Positions 18,637 through 29,698 of a stretch of 64,000 nucleotides of DNA are shown here, piece by piece. The DNA comes from Streptomyces griseoluteus (GTDB taxonomy: Bacteria > Actinomycetota > Actinomycetes > Streptomycetales > Streptomycetaceae), in NCBI GenBank assembly GCA_000717735.1, contig JOBE01000060.1:1-64000 (forward strand), in the 5' to 3' direction. Position numbers and translations under genes: made by a program. Positions within the stretch are counted from its first letter, which is position 1. Every line of letters starts with the position of its first letter. Below the pieces are notes generated by a model. That model was not told the origin of the DNA. It searched no databases and saw only the letters and a list, made by a program, of their open reading frames with translations.

Positions 18637-20439
18637 TCAGCCCCCGTACGCCCCGCTGGCCGTCAGCCGCAGTGCCGTGTCGATCAGCGGGACGTGGCTG
18701 AAGGCCTGCGGGAAGTTCCCCACCTGCCGCTGGAGCCTCGGGTCCCACTCCTCGGCGAGCAGCCCCAGGTCGTTGCGGAGCGCGAGGAGCTTCTCGAAGA
18801 GCGTGCGGGCCTCGTCCACCCGGCCGATCATCGCCAGGTCGTCCGCCAGCCAGAAGGAGCACGCCAGGAACGCGCCCTCGTCGCCCTCCAGGCCGTCGAC
18901 GCCGGCCTCCTCGCCGGACGTCGGGTAGCGCAGTACGAAGCCGTCCTCGGTGGAGAGCTCCCGCTGGATCGCCTCGATGGTGCCGATGACCCGCTTGTCG
19001 TCCGGCGGCAGGAAGCCCATCTGCGGGATCAGCAGCAGCGAGGCGTCCAGCTCCTTGGAGCCGTACGACTGGGTGAAGGTGTTCCGCTCCTGGTCGTAGC
19101 CCTTCTCGCAGACGTCCCGGTGGATCTCGTCGCGCAGCTCCTGCCAGCGCTCCAGCGGGCCGTCGGCGTCCCCGGACTCGATGAGCTTGATGGTGCGGTC
19201 GACGGCCACCCAGGCCATCACCTTGGAGTGGACGAAGTGGCGGCGGGGGCCGCGTACCTCCCAGATGCCCTCGTCGGGCTGGTCCCAGTGCTTCTCCAGG
19301 TAGTTGATCAGCTTGATCTGGAGGAGCGAGGCGTAGTCGTTGCGGGAGAGGCCCGTCATGTGCGCGAGGTGGAGGGCCTCGGTGACCTCGCCGTAGACGT
19401 CCAGCTGGAGCTGGTTGGCGGCGCCGTTGCCGACCCGGACCGGGCCCGAGTTCTCGTACCCGGGGAGCCAGTCGAGCTCCGCCTCGCCGAGCTCCCGCTC
19501 GCCCGCGATGCCGTACATGATCTGGAGGTTCTCCGGGTCGCCCGCGACCGCGCGGAGCAGCCAGTCCCGCCAGGCGCGGGCCTCCTCGCGGTAGCCGGTG
19601 CGGAGCATCGAGGAGAGGGTGATCGCCGCGTCCCGCAGCCAGGTGTAGCGGTAGTCCCAGTTGCGGACGCCGCCGATCTCCTCGGGCAGCGAGGTGGTCG
19701 GCGCGGCCACGATCCCGCCGGTCGGCGCGTACGTCAGGGCCTTCAGGGTGATCAGGGAGCGGACCACGGCCTCCCGGTAGGGCCCGTGGTACGTGCAGTG
19801 CTCGACCCACTCGCGCCAGAAGTCGGCGGTCGCCTCCAGGGCGCCCTCGGGGTCCGGCAGGGCGGGCGGCTCCCGGTGCGAGGGCTGCCAGGAGATCGTG
19901 AACGTGATCCGGTCACCGGGATTCACCGTGAACTCGGAGTACGTCGTCAGGTCCTTGCCGTGGGTTTCGACCTCGGTGTCCAGCCAGACCGAGTCGGGCC
20001 CCGCGACGGCGACCGTGCGCTCGCCCACCTTGTGGACCCACGGCACGATCCGGCCGTAGCTGAAGCGCATCCGCAGCGAGGAACGCATCCGGACCCGGCC
20101 GGAGACGCCCTCCACGATCCGGATGAGCTGCGGGGCGCCCTCGCGCGGGGGCATGAAGTCGGTCACCCGGACCGTGCCGCGCGGGGTGTCCCACTCGGAC
20201 TCCAGGATCAGCGAGTCGCCGACGTAGCGCCGCCGGTCGGCCGGGAGCGGCTCGGCGTCGGCGGGCCCGGCGGGCGCCACCCGCCAGAAGCCGTGTTCCT
20301 CGGTGCCGAGCAGTCCGGCGAAGACCGCCTGCGAGTCGAAGCGGGGGAGACACAGCCAGTCCACGCTGCCGTCCCGGCAGACCAGGGCTGCTGTCTGCAT
20401 GTCTCCGATGAGTGCGTAATCCTCGATGCGCCCGGCCAC
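18637..20439 (-). CDS. Glycoside hydrolase family 15 (glucoamylase/trehalase-like)
   Basis: This protein of about 600 residues starts at GTG 20439, which has GGAG 8 nt upstream; GTG 20448 is an alternative. It opens [17 protein letters not shown] (DUF5911-type N-terminal domain). The catalytic (alpha/alpha)6 barrel carries [18 protein letters not shown], the conserved AWVAVDR, and [23 protein letters not shown] with the catalytic Glu. The actinobacterial group includes cytosolic trehalases; glucoamylase activity is the other option. There is no signal peptide. The last codons are imperfectly duplicated just past the stop (18608-18640). Confidence 0.88.
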   Translation of the reverse strand: MAGRIEDYALIGDMQTAALVCRDGSVDWLCLPRFDSQAVFAGLLGTEEHGFWRVAPAGPADAEPLPADRRRYVGDSLILESEWDTPRGTVRVTDFMPPREGAPQLIRIVEGVSGRVRMRSSLRMRFSYGRIVPWVHKVGERTVAVAGPDSVWLDTEVETHGKDLTTYSEFTVNPGDRITFTISWQPSHREPPALPDPEGALEATADFWREWVEHCTYHGPYREAVVRSLITLKALTYAPTGGIVAAPTTSLPEEIGGVRNWDYRYTWLRDAAITLSSMLRTGYREEARAWRDWLLRAVAGDPENLQIMYGIAGERELGEAELDWLPGYENSGPVRVGNGAANQLQLDVYGEVTEALHLAHMTGLSRNDYASLLQIKLINYLEKHWDQPDEGIWEVRGPRRHFVHSKVMAWVAVDRTIKLIESGDADGPLERWQELRDEIHRDVCEKGYDQERNTFTQSYGSKELDASLLLIPQMGFLPPDDKRVIGTIEAIQRELSTEDGFVLRYPTSGEEAGVDGLEGDEGAFLACSFWLADDLAMIGRVDEARTLFEKLLALRNDLGLLAEEWDPRLQRQVGNFPQAFSHVPLIDTALRLTASGAYGG

Positions 20440-20853
20440 GTGCTTCACTCCAGTCGAACGGCCATGTCCGCCCCGCGGGGCGCTTGCTCCAGATGCTCCG
20501 GCTGGTCTCGGCCGGGTCGGCGGGCAATGTCCGAGCAGGATACGTCGCACGCTGCTGACGCGCTGATCACGCCGGTAACGGCGTTGCTCCGATCAGGTGA
20601 ACGGATCTTCCTCCCCGTTCCCCGCCGTTCACCGCCCTCCCTGTCGCCTCGTGTCGCCCTCCGTGTACACCCGACTGCCGCGTGTGGCCGGAAGCGGTCT
20701 CTCCATGTCGCTGATACCCTGGTACCCCGTGGACCGGTGGGAAACGGCGACAGCCGAGAACCCCGAAACCGCAGCGACGGCACCCCCCGATTCTTCCGGA
20801 GGGGACGCCGGTACGCACCTCCAGAACGCGACCACGGGAGCCCCCTCTTGGCG
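20440..20853. other. Intergenic region between divergent GH15 gene and pyrG
   Basis: These 414 bp have no convincing gene. TACCCT (20714-20719, in CTGATACCCTGG) is a possible -10 for pyrG. No riboswitch or clear operator was recognised. GGGAG at 20836-20840 is the pyrG ribosome-binding site. Confidence 0.4.
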
Positions 20854-22503
<1,650 letters not shown>

Positions 22504-22521
22504 TACGGCGCGTTAACGTTG

Positions 22522-22557
22522 CCGGGGTACGGGTCCCTTCCGGGACGCGTACCCCGG
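22522..22557 (+). terminator. pyrG terminator
   Basis: CCGGGGTAC...GTACCCCGG forms a strong stem with an inner GTCCC/GGGAC pairing, followed by TTTTCG. This is an intrinsic terminator between pyrG and the Nudix gene. Confidence 0.8.
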
Positions 22558-22581
22558 TTTTCGTATGTGGGAGGACAGCTC

Positions 22582-23211
22582 ATGCAGCAGGTGCAGGACA
22601 CCCCGGAGGAGTGGCGGGTCGTCGCGACCACGACCCCCTTCACGGGCAACAAGACGAGTGTCCGCACGGACGACGTGGTCATGCCGGACGGCTCGGTCGT
22701 CCGCCGTGACTACCAGGTCCACCCCGGCTCGGTCGCCGTGCTCGCCCTGGACGAACAGGACCGTGTGGTCGTCCTCCGGCAGTACCGGCACCCCGTGCGG
22801 CAGAAGCTGTGGGAGATCCCGGCCGGGCTGCTCGACGTGCCCGGTGAGAACCCGCTGCACGCCGCGCAGCGCGAGCTGTACGAGGAGGCGCACGTCAAGG
22901 CCGAGGACTGGCGGGTCCTCGCCGACGTCTACACGACGCCGGGCGGCTGCGACGAGGCGGTACGGATCTTCCTCGCCCGGGACCTCGCGGAGGCGGAGGG
23001 CGAGCGCTTCGAGGTCGCCGAGGAGGAGGCCGACATGGAGCTGGCGCGCGTGCCGCTCGCGGACCTCGTACGGAAGGTGCTCGCGGGCGAGCTGCACAAC
23101 AACTGCCTGGTCGTGGGCGTCCTGTCGCTGGCCGCCGCGCGGGCGGGGGAGGGGCTCGACGCGCTGCGCCCGGCCGAGGCGCCGTGGCCGGCCCGGCCGT
23201 TCGCGTCGTAG
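22582..23211 (+). CDS. Nudix hydrolase, ADP-ribose pyrophosphatase type
   Basis: This 209-residue protein starts at ATG 22582 with GGGAGG upstream. The Nudix box (GX5EX7REUXEEXGU) reads GLLDVPGENPLHAAQREL followed by YEEAHV, with the last Gly replaced by Ala. The preceding RQYRHPVRQKLWEIPAG matches the ADP-ribose pyrophosphatase subgroup (RQYR...WElPAG). It should cleave ADP-ribose to AMP and ribose-5-phosphate. The pyrG-nudix order is common in Streptomyces. Confidence 0.88.
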   Translation: MQQVQDTPEEWRVVATTTPFTGNKTSVRTDDVVMPDGSVVRRDYQVHPGSVAVLALDEQDRVVVLRQYRHPVRQKLWEIPAGLLDVPGENPLHAAQRELYEEAHVKAEDWRVLADVYTTPGGCDEAVRIFLARDLAEAEGERFEVAEEEADMELARVPLADLVRKVLAGELHNNCLVVGVLSLAAARAGEGLDALRPAEAPWPARPFAS

Positions 23212-23219
23212 GCGCGGCG

Positions 23220-23247
23220 CCCCCGGGGCCGGGACGGGCCCCGGGGG
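23220..23247. terminator. GC-rich hairpin, probable terminator
   Basis: CCCCCGGGGCC pairs perfectly with GGCCCCGGGGG around a 6-nt loop, 9 bp after the Nudix stop. There is no T-run, which is usual in Streptomyces. It is followed by a 13-bp direct repeat CCGTTCGTACGGG at 23249 and 23271. Confidence 0.6.
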
Positions 23248-23431
23248 TCCGTTCGTACGGGTGTCGGGGCCCGTTCGTACGGGAGCCGGTGTGACCATCC
23301 GCTGATCCGATCGGGGGACGTGTCCGCCGCGCTCCGCCGGGTCCGTACCGTGCCCTGAACTACGCTCGGAATCGCCCGTGCGGAGACCCCCGCGGGATCG
23401 GCGTGTGCGCAGGTGGACGGGAGCGTGGCCC

Positions 23432-25378
23432 GTGACGGATCAGGCGGTGGCGGCGGCCGGCAGCCGGCATTTCTTCGGCCGGCAGCGGGAGTTGAAGGCC
23501 CTGCGCGCCGACATCGAGCGCACCGGCCTCGACACCCTCACCGGCCGCAAGGCCCCCCGCGCCCGGGTCCTGCTCATCGCGGGCAAGCCCGGCTCCGGAC
23601 GCACGGCGCTCGCCGAGGAACTGGCCGCCGGAGTCGCCGACCGCTACCCCGACGGGATCTTCCGGGCCCGGCTCACCGAGCCAGGCGGCGACCCCGTCCC
23701 CACCGCCCAGGTCGCCCGGGAACTCCTCGCCGCGCTCGGGGTCGCCGAACCCCCGGGCGCCGGCGAGGACGAGCTGACCGAACTGGTCCGCGACGCCCTC
23801 GCAGGACGCCGGGCCGTCCTCGTCCTCGACGACGCCGTGGACGCCGCGCAGGCCGACCCGCTGATCCCCGACGACCCCGACGTCCTGGTGGTGGGCGTCG
23901 CCCGCGGACCGCTCACCGGCATCCCCGACGTACGGCCGTGCACGCTCGGCGGGCTCGACCCCAAGTCGGCCATCGAGCTGCTCACCGCCTTCACCGGCTC
24001 CGTACGCATCACCGTCGACCCGCAGGCCGCCGAGACCCTCGTCGAGGAGTGCGGCGGGCTGCCCGCCGCGGTCGTCCTCGCCGGCGGCTGGCTCTCCACC
24101 CAGCCGACGTTCTCCGTCGCCGACCTCGCCAAGCGGCTGCGCGGACTCAGCGGCGACCCGCTCACCCGGACCTTCCTGCTCGCCCACGAGGCGCTGCCCG
24201 CCACCGCCGCCCGGATACTGCGCTACCTCTCCCTGGCCCCGCTCGGCCGGGCCGACGCCCACATCGCCTCCGCCCTGGCCGGCTGCTCCGTCTCGGCCGC
24301 CACGACCACCCTCGCCGACTTCGCCGCCCTCGGGCTCGTCTCCGGCGGCGAGGACGGGCAGTACGAGGTGCCCGGCCACCTCGTCCCCCTCCTTCGCGCC
24401 CAGCTGGAGGAGCGCGACCGGCCCGCCGAGGTGCAGCTCGCCCGGGCCCGGATGCTGGAGCGGACCGTACGGCTCCTCCAGTCCTGCCGTGCGGTCACCG
24501 AACCCGAGGGCTCGGCAGCCCGCCGGAAGCTGGCGGGTCTGCCGCGCGCCCTGCGCTTCCCGAACGCCGCCGCAGCAGCCGTGTGGCTGCGTTCCCGGCA
24601 GCCCTTCCTGCTCGCCTCCGCCCGGCTCGCGGTCGCCGACGGGGAGCTCGACACCCTCGCGCGGCGCCTGGTGGCCTCCCTGGTGAGGGCGCTCGCCGCC
24701 CACCGGGGGGCCGAGGCCGCCGCGCCCGAGCTGTACGGGCTCCACCAGCTGGTCCTGGACGTGGCCGAGCGGCGCGGACTGCACCGGGAGCGGGCAGCCG
24801 CCCTGCTCAACCTGGCGGACCTCGACGCCCGCACCGGGCGCACCAAGGAGGCTCTGCTGCGATATCGGTTGGCTTTGGATGCCGGACGCGCAGCAAATGA
24901 CCCGTACGCGACCGGCCGCGCGATGGAATCCGTAGGTGGGGCGTATCAGGAGCTGGGCGACTGGTCGCGGGCGGGCGACTGGTACGGACGGGCGCTCGCC
25001 CAGCGTCTCGCCCGGGACGAGCAGGCCGACCAGGCCCGGCTGTACGCCCGCCTCGGCGCCGTACAGACCTACGCGGGCCGGTACGGCGAGGCCCTGCGGA
25101 ACTGGCGTGCCGCCGCGGCCGGCCACCGGAGGCTCGACGATCTCCCGGGCTACGCACGGGCGTTGAGCGAAGCCGGCCGGGTCCAGGAGTACGCCGGACG
25201 GCCCGAGGAATCGCTGCGGACCTGCGAGGAGGCGGTGGAGTGGGCACGGCGCGCCCAGGACACCCGGCTGCAGGCCGCGCTCCGGCTGCGCCTCGCCGAC
25301 ACCCTCGACCGGCTCGGCGACCCGGCTGCTGCCCGGCTGCACCGGTCCGCAGCCGAGAGACTGCTGGAAACGGAATGA
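23432..25378 (+). CDS. NB-ARC/STAND-type ATPase with TPR repeats, no DNA-binding domain
   Basis: This 648-residue protein starts at GTG 23432. The N-terminus (HFFGRQRELKAL) leads into an NB-ARC-like domain. The P-loop reads GKPGSGRTAL (residues 51-60), with Arg in place of the Walker A Lys; Walker B is RRAVLVLDDA. The segment GGLDPKSAIELL and ECGGLPAAVVLAGG is the usual GLPLAL-type region. A winged-helix segment follows, then C-terminal TPRs (AYQELGDWSRAGDWYGRAL, GRYGEALRNWRAAAAGHR). This resembles the ATPase-TPR half of AfsR/SARP regulators without the DNA-binding part. It is probably a signalling scaffold; ligand unknown. Confidence 0.8.
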   Translation: MTDQAVAAAGSRHFFGRQRELKALRADIERTGLDTLTGRKAPRARVLLIAGKPGSGRTALAEELAAGVADRYPDGIFRARLTEPGGDPVPTAQVARELLAALGVAEPPGAGEDELTELVRDALAGRRAVLVLDDAVDAAQADPLIPDDPDVLVVGVARGPLTGIPDVRPCTLGGLDPKSAIELLTAFTGSVRITVDPQAAETLVEECGGLPAAVVLAGGWLSTQPTFSVADLAKRLRGLSGDPLTRTFLLAHEALPATAARILRYLSLAPLGRADAHIASALAGCSVSAATTTLADFAALGLVSGGEDGQYEVPGHLVPLLRAQLEERDRPAEVQLARARMLERTVRLLQSCRAVTEPEGSAARRKLAGLPRALRFPNAAAAAVWLRSRQPFLLASARLAVADGELDTLARRLVASLVRALAAHRGAEAAAPELYGLHQLVLDVAERRGLHRERAAALLNLADLDARTGRTKEALLRYRLALDAGRAANDPYATGRAMESVGGAYQELGDWSRAGDWYGRALAQRLARDEQADQARLYARLGAVQTYAGRYGEALRNWRAAAAGHRRLDDLPGYARALSEAGRVQEYAGRPEESLRTCEEAVEWARRAQDTRLQAALRLRLADTLDRLGDPAAARLHRSAAERLLETE

Positions 25379-25565
25379 TCCGCCTACGAAATCCGCAGTG
25401 GCTTCGTCGAAGATTAGTACTTTGAAAGGCTAGACACCGGGAACTCCTTCATTAGACTGGGTGCGCCGCGTTCGAACGTGGTCTGCCCCGGTGTGCCGCA
25501 GTGCATCCGGGTATGTATCGCAGTGCCCCAGATATCCCTCCCTGATTCAAGGACCGTGATCGACG

Positions 25566-26681
25566 ATGAAGGTCGGCATCCCCCGCGAGGTCAAGAACAA
25601 CGAGTTCCGCGTGGCCATCACCCCTGCGGGTGTCCACGAGCTCGTCCGCCACGGCCACCAGGTCTTCGTCGAGCAGAACGCCGGTGTCGGCTCCTCGATC
25701 ACGGACGAGGAGTACGTCGCCGCCGGCGCCGAGATCCTCGCCACCGCCGACGAGGTCTGGGCCACCGCCGACCTGCTGCTCAAGGTCAAGGAGCCCATCG
25801 CGGAGGAGTACCACCGCCTCCGCAAGGACCAGACCCTCTTCACCTACCTGCACCTCGCCGCCTCCCGCGAGTGCACGGACGCGCTCCTCGCGTCCGGCAC
25901 CACCGCGATCGCGTACGAGACCGTCGAGACCGCGAACCGCGCCCTGCCGCTGCTCGCCCCGATGTCCGAGGTCGCGGGCCGGCTGGCCCCGCAGGTCGGC
26001 GCCTACCACCTGATGCGCTCGGTCGGCGGCCGTGGCGTCCTTCCCGGCGGCGTCCCCGGCACCCACGCCGGCGAGTGCGTCGTCATCGGCGGCGGCGTCT
26101 CCGGCTGGAACGCCACGCAGATCGCCGTCGGCATGGGCTTCCACGTGACCCTGCTGGACCGCGACATCAACAAGCTCCGCGAGGCCGACAAGATCTTCGG
26201 CACCAAGGTGAAGACGATCGTCTCCAACGCCTTCGAGCTGGAGAAGGCCGTCGTCGAGGCCGACCTCGTCATCGGCGCCGTCCTCATCCCGGGCGCCAAG
26301 GCCCCGAAGCTGGTCACCAACGAGCTCGTCGCCAAGATGAAGCCCGGAAGTGTCCTTGTCGACATTGCGATCGACCAGGGCGGCTGCTTCGAGGACTCGC
26401 ACCCGACCACCCACGCCGAGCCGACCTTCCAGGTCCACAACTCGGTCTTCTACTGCGTCGCCAACATGCCCGGCGCGGTCCCGAACACCTCCACCTACGC
26501 CCTCACCAACGCCACGCTTCCCTACATCGTGTCGCTGGCGAACAACGGCTGGGTCGAGGCGCTGCGCCGCGACTCCGCGCTCGCCCTGGGCCTCAACACC
26601 CATGACGGCAAGGTGGTTTACAAGGAGGTCGCCGAGGCGCACGGCCTCGAGCACCTCGAGCTGAGCAGCCTCCTGGGCTGA
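25566..26681 (+). CDS. ald: Alanine dehydrogenase
   Basis: This 371-residue protein opens [20 protein letters not shown], the exact family N-terminus. The NAD-binding Rossmann motif is [21 protein letters not shown] (near residue 172). Lys and His active-site segments [10 protein letters not shown] and YLHLAAS are present. It converts L-alanine to pyruvate and ammonia reversibly. Synteny ahead of parA-scpAB is conserved in Streptomyces. A strong hairpin follows at 26726. Confidence 0.96.
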   Translation: MKVGIPREVKNNEFRVAITPAGVHELVRHGHQVFVEQNAGVGSSITDEEYVAAGAEILATADEVWATADLLLKVKEPIAEEYHRLRKDQTLFTYLHLAASRECTDALLASGTTAIAYETVETANRALPLLAPMSEVAGRLAPQVGAYHLMRSVGGRGVLPGGVPGTHAGECVVIGGGVSGWNATQIAVGMGFHVTLLDRDINKLREADKIFGTKVKTIVSNAFELEKAVVEADLVIGAVLIPGAKAPKLVTNELVAKMKPGSVLVDIAIDQGGCFEDSHPTTHAEPTFQVHNSVFYCVANMPGAVPNTSTYALTNATLPYIVSLANNGWVEALRRDSALALGLNTHDGKVVYKEVAEAHGLEHLELSSLLG

Positions 26682-26725
26682 TCCCCGCGGCCACGCCGTC
26701 AACGCGTGCCGTCAATGCCACACGC

Positions 26726-26758
26726 CCGGCCGGACCTTGTTCGACAAGGTCCGGCCGG
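26726..26758. terminator. ald terminator hairpin
   Basis: CCGGCCGGACCTTGT pairs perfectly with ACAAGGTCCGGCCGG around a TCG loop (15-bp stem), 44 bp after the ald stop. Confidence 0.8.
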
Positions 26759-26916
26759 ATGCGTGTCCGGACCCGGAGGAACGTTCGGCCAACTCGCCTC
26801 GAACGTAACCCTTTAACCGTTTCGCACACCCCTGAAACGTGTGGATGCATGCCTGCGCACCCTTGACAGAGACGTGTTCGGTTGCCGACACATCCGGCCG
26901 GGTCCGGCGGATTGTG

Positions 26917-26946
26917 TTGCTGCGGAGCGGTGACACGCCATAGAGT
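26917..26946 (+). promoter_or_regulatory. Candidate parA promoter
   Basis: TTGCTG (26917-26922) and TAGAGT (26941-26946) are separated by 18 bp, fitting a sigma-70-type (HrdB) promoter. The start would lie about 70 bp before parA. The rest of the 341-bp gap after ald holds only the ald hairpin and no gene. Confidence 0.45.
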
Positions 26947-27022
26947 CGCCAACCGTCGGCATGGTGCCACGCTGACCTATCGATAAATGTTCCTGGTGAC
27001 ATCCAAGGAGGTAAGACGACTT

Positions 27023-28156
27023 GTGAATGAGTCGACAATTACTCCCGGGAGCGGTGCGCCAGGTGCTCCGATCGGCTCCGTCGCGGTGCGGACCTTCGCG
27101 ACGCACCAGCCCATGACGACAGCCCACACGATGAAGACGATGGACGGCCTACACGTGAACGCCACGGCCGGCAACGAGATGGGCCGAGAGTCCACCCACT
27201 TCGCCGCCTTTGACGAGGTGCCCGAGGGGCACTTCTACGACCCCGACGCCGAGTACGAGCCCGACCCGGAGTACGCGGCCACCCTCGCACCCGACGCTGC
27301 CCGCCAGCGCCGCGAGCGGATCGGCCCCACCGGACGGCCCCTGCCGTACTTCCCGATCCCCGGTCCGCTGACCGACCACGGACCCGCGAAGATCATCGCG
27401 ATGTGCAACCAGAAGGGCGGCGTCGGCAAGACCACGTCGACCATCAACCTGGGTGCCGCGCTCGCCGAGTACGGACGACGGGTGCTGCTCGTCGACTTCG
27501 ACCCGCAGGGAGCCCTGTCGGTCGGCCTCGGCGTGAACCCGATGGAGCTCGACCTCACCGTCTACAACCTGCTCATGGAGCGGGGCATGTCGGCCGACGA
27601 GGTCCTCCTCAAGACCGCCGTACCCAACATGGACCTGCTGCCGAGCAACATCGACCTCTCGGCCGCCGAAGTCCAGCTCGTCAGCGAGGTCGCGCGCGAG
27701 TCGACGCTCCAGCGCGCCCTGAAGCCGCTGATGAACGACTACGACTACATCGTGATCGACTGTCAGCCCTCGCTCGGCCTGCTGACCGTGAACGCCCTGA
27801 CGGCGGCTCACAAGGTCATCGTGCCGCTGGAATGCGAGTTCTTCGCGCTGCGCGGAGTGGCCCTGCTGACCGAGACCATCGAGAAGGTCCAGGAGCGGCT
27901 CAACCCCGACCTGGAGCTCGACGGCATCCTCGCCACGATGTACGACTCGCGCACCGTGCACAGCCGTGAGGTCCTCGCGCGCGTCGTCGAGGCCTTCGAC
28001 GACCACGTGTACCACACGGTCATCGGGCGGACGGTGCGCTTCCCGGAGACCACGGTCGCCGGCGAGCCCATCACCACGTACGCCTCCAACTCCGTGGGCG
28101 CCGCCGCCTACCGCCAGCTCGCCAGGGAGGTGCTCGCCCGGTGTCACGCCGAGTGA
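27023..28156 (+). CDS. ParA-family partition ATPase (scp-linked)
   Basis: This 377-residue protein starts at GTG 27023, with a perfect AAGGAGGT Shine-Dalgarno sequence 10 nt upstream; the earlier in-frame ATG 26987 lacks one. An acidic/Pro-rich ~110-residue N-terminal extension precedes the ParA core. The deviant Walker A is CNQKGGVGKTTSTINLGAAL, Walker A' is VLLVDFDPQGALSVGLG and Walker B is DYIVIDCQPSLGLLTVNAL. Such ATPases position DNA or protein cargo on the nucleoid. It overlaps the next gene by 16 bp and leads into scpA-scpB, which suggests a chromosome organisation role distinct from the oriC parAB. Confidence 0.9.
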   Translation: MNESTITPGSGAPGAPIGSVAVRTFATHQPMTTAHTMKTMDGLHVNATAGNEMGRESTHFAAFDEVPEGHFYDPDAEYEPDPEYAATLAPDAARQRRERIGPTGRPLPYFPIPGPLTDHGPAKIIAMCNQKGGVGKTTSTINLGAALAEYGRRVLLVDFDPQGALSVGLGVNPMELDLTVYNLLMERGMSADEVLLKTAVPNMDLLPSNIDLSAAEVQLVSEVARESTLQRALKPLMNDYDYIVIDCQPSLGLLTVNALTAAHKVIVPLECEFFALRGVALLTETIEKVQERLNPDLELDGILATMYDSRTVHSREVLARVVEAFDDHVYHTVIGRTVRFPETTVAGEPITTYASNSVGAAAYRQLAREVLARCHAE

Positions 28157-28641
28157 GTCTGCCCGGCGCCGACGAACTCTTCCGTACGACCGGGGGGATG
28201 GCGCTCCAGGCGTCGGCACCCCGCCGGGCCGTCCCGGCACCGGCGGGCGAGAGCGCCCCGCCGGGGGCCGAGGGCTCCGCGGAGCACACGACGGCGGACT
28301 CGGACGCGGCCGAACCGCGGGCCCGGACGGCGGAACCCGAAGGCGCCGCCGCCAAGTCCGCGCCCTCCGCACCGGTGCCCGCCCCGGCGGCGCGGCGGCG
28401 CGGCGGCCGTGCCCCGAACCGGCGGCCCAGCGGCCGTGAGCGCCACGACGAGAAGATCACGGTCTACGTCTCCGCCGAGGAGCTGATGGACCTGGAGCAC
28501 GCCCGGCTCGTGCTGCGGGGCGAGCACGGCCTCGCCGTCGACCGGGGCCGGATCGTCCGGGAGGCCGTCGCGGTCGTCCTGGCGGACCTGGAGTCCCGCG
28601 GCGACGCGAGCATCCTCGTCCGCCGTCTGCGCGGCCGCTGA
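28141..28641 (+). CDS. Ribbon-helix-helix-like partner protein of the ParA ATPase
   Basis: This 166-residue protein starts at GTG 28141 inside the parA 3' end. Residues 1-100 are disordered, Ala/Pro/Glu-rich with a basic RRRGGRAPNRRPSGRERHD stretch. Residues ~103-158 (EKITVYVSAEELMDLEHARL then VDRGRIVREAVAVVLADLE) have the beta-helix-helix pattern of a ribbon-helix-helix DNA-binding domain, as in ParG/omega/CopG proteins. Assignment rests on pattern and on tight coupling to ParA. The predicted role is DNA binding and stimulation of the ATPase. This is inference. Confidence 0.7.
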   Translation: MSRRVSLPGADELFRTTGGMALQASAPRRAVPAPAGESAPPGAEGSAEHTTADSDAAEPRARTAEPEGAAAKSAPSAPVPAPAARRRGGRAPNRRPSGRERHDEKITVYVSAEELMDLEHARLVLRGEHGLAVDRGRIVREAVAVVLADLESRGDASILVRRLRGR

Positions 28642-28687
28642 AGGTAGCCTGCGGGCTGCCCGCGCTCTCCGTTCCCCCTGGACCTCC

Positions 28688-29698
28688 ATGCACCACGCCT
28701 CCGACGAAACGTCCCGCCCGCCGCGCCGCCGCCTCCTGGGCCGCGGCCGGGGGGAGGGGGAGCCCATACGGGGGGAGCCGGGGCCCGCAGGGGGCGTGGA
28801 AGAGCCTGTACGGGGCGTGGAAGAGCCCCCGCAGGCCGTGGAGCCCCTGCCGGCCGCCGGGCCGGTGGTGGCCGGGGGCGGGGCCCGTGAGGCCCCCGAG
28901 GGCGGCGACGGGCGGTTCACCGTGCGGCTCTCGAACTTCGAGGGGCCCTTCGACCTGCTCCTCCAGCTGATCACCAAGCACAAGCTCGACGTCACCGAGG
29001 TCGCCCTCTCCCGGGTCACCGACGAGTTCATGGCGCATCTGCGCGCCCTGGGCCCCGACGGCGACCTCGACCAGACCACCGAGTTCCTCGTCGTCGCCGC
29101 CACCCTGCTCGACCTCAAGACCGCCCGGCTGCTGCCCGCCGCCGAGGTGGAGGACGAGGCCGACCTCGCGCTCCTGGAGGCGCGCGACCTGCTCTTCGCC
29201 CGGCTCCTCCAGTACCGGGCGTACAAACGCGTCGCGGCGATCTTCGAGGAGCGCTGGGAGGCCGAGGGCCGCCGTCACCCCCGTACCGTCGGACTCGAAC
29301 CGCACCACGCCGAGCTGCTCCCCGAGGTCGTCATCTCCATCGGCGCCGAGGGATTCGCCAGGCTGGCCGCCAAGGCCATGCAGCCGAAGGCCGAGCCGCA
29401 GGTGTACGTCGACCACATCCACGCCCCGCTCGTCAGCGTCCGCGAGCAGGCCGCCGTGGTCGTCGCGCTGCTGCGGGAGCGCGGCGCGGCGCTCTTCCGG
29501 GAGCTGATCGAGGACGTCGGCGACGACACCCTCACCGTCGTCGCCCGCTTCCTCGCCCTTCTGGAGCTCTACCGGGAGAAGGCCGTCGCCCTCGACCAGG
29601 AGACCGCCCTGGGGGACCTCACGGTCTCCTGGACCGGCGGGGAGACGGACCCGGCCGGGGCCGTGACAGACGAATTCGACCAGGAGGACCCCGCGTGA
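28688..29698 (+). CDS. scpA: Segregation and condensation protein A
   Basis: This 336-residue kleisin bridges SMC heads with ScpB. It starts at ATG 28688. Residues 1-75 are a variable, Pro/Glu-rich extension with a repeated GVEEP. The core begins FTVRLSNFEGPFDLLLQLI (residue ~78) and has TTEFLVVAATLLDLKTARLLP and the C-terminal winged helix TVVARFLALLELYREKAVAL. A TAGCCT -10-like element lies at 28645-28650. The stop overlaps the scpB GTG by 4 bp. Confidence 0.93.
   Translation: MHHASDETSRPPRRRLLGRGRGEGEPIRGEPGPAGGVEEPVRGVEEPPQAVEPLPAAGPVVAGGGAREAPEGGDGRFTVRLSNFEGPFDLLLQLITKHKLDVTEVALSRVTDEFMAHLRALGPDGDLDQTTEFLVVAATLLDLKTARLLPAAEVEDEADLALLEARDLLFARLLQYRAYKRVAAIFEERWEAEGRRHPRTVGLEPHHAELLPEVVISIGAEGFARLAAKAMQPKAEPQVYVDHIHAPLVSVREQAAVVVALLRERGAALFRELIEDVGDDTLTVVARFLALLELYREKAVALDQETALGDLTVSWTGGETDPAGAVTDEFDQEDPA

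Noticed and set aside
17170..20850. Plus-strand open frame continuous with pyrG covering two minus-strand genes
   Set aside because: It is antisense to the FAD oxidase and the GH15 gene, both of which have clear catalytic motifs. Only the part from 20848/20854 is pyrG.
23249..23283. Direct repeat CCGTTCGTACGGG as an attachment site
   Set aside because: Only two close copies are present, with no integrase or element between them; it is more likely chance or part of a terminator region.
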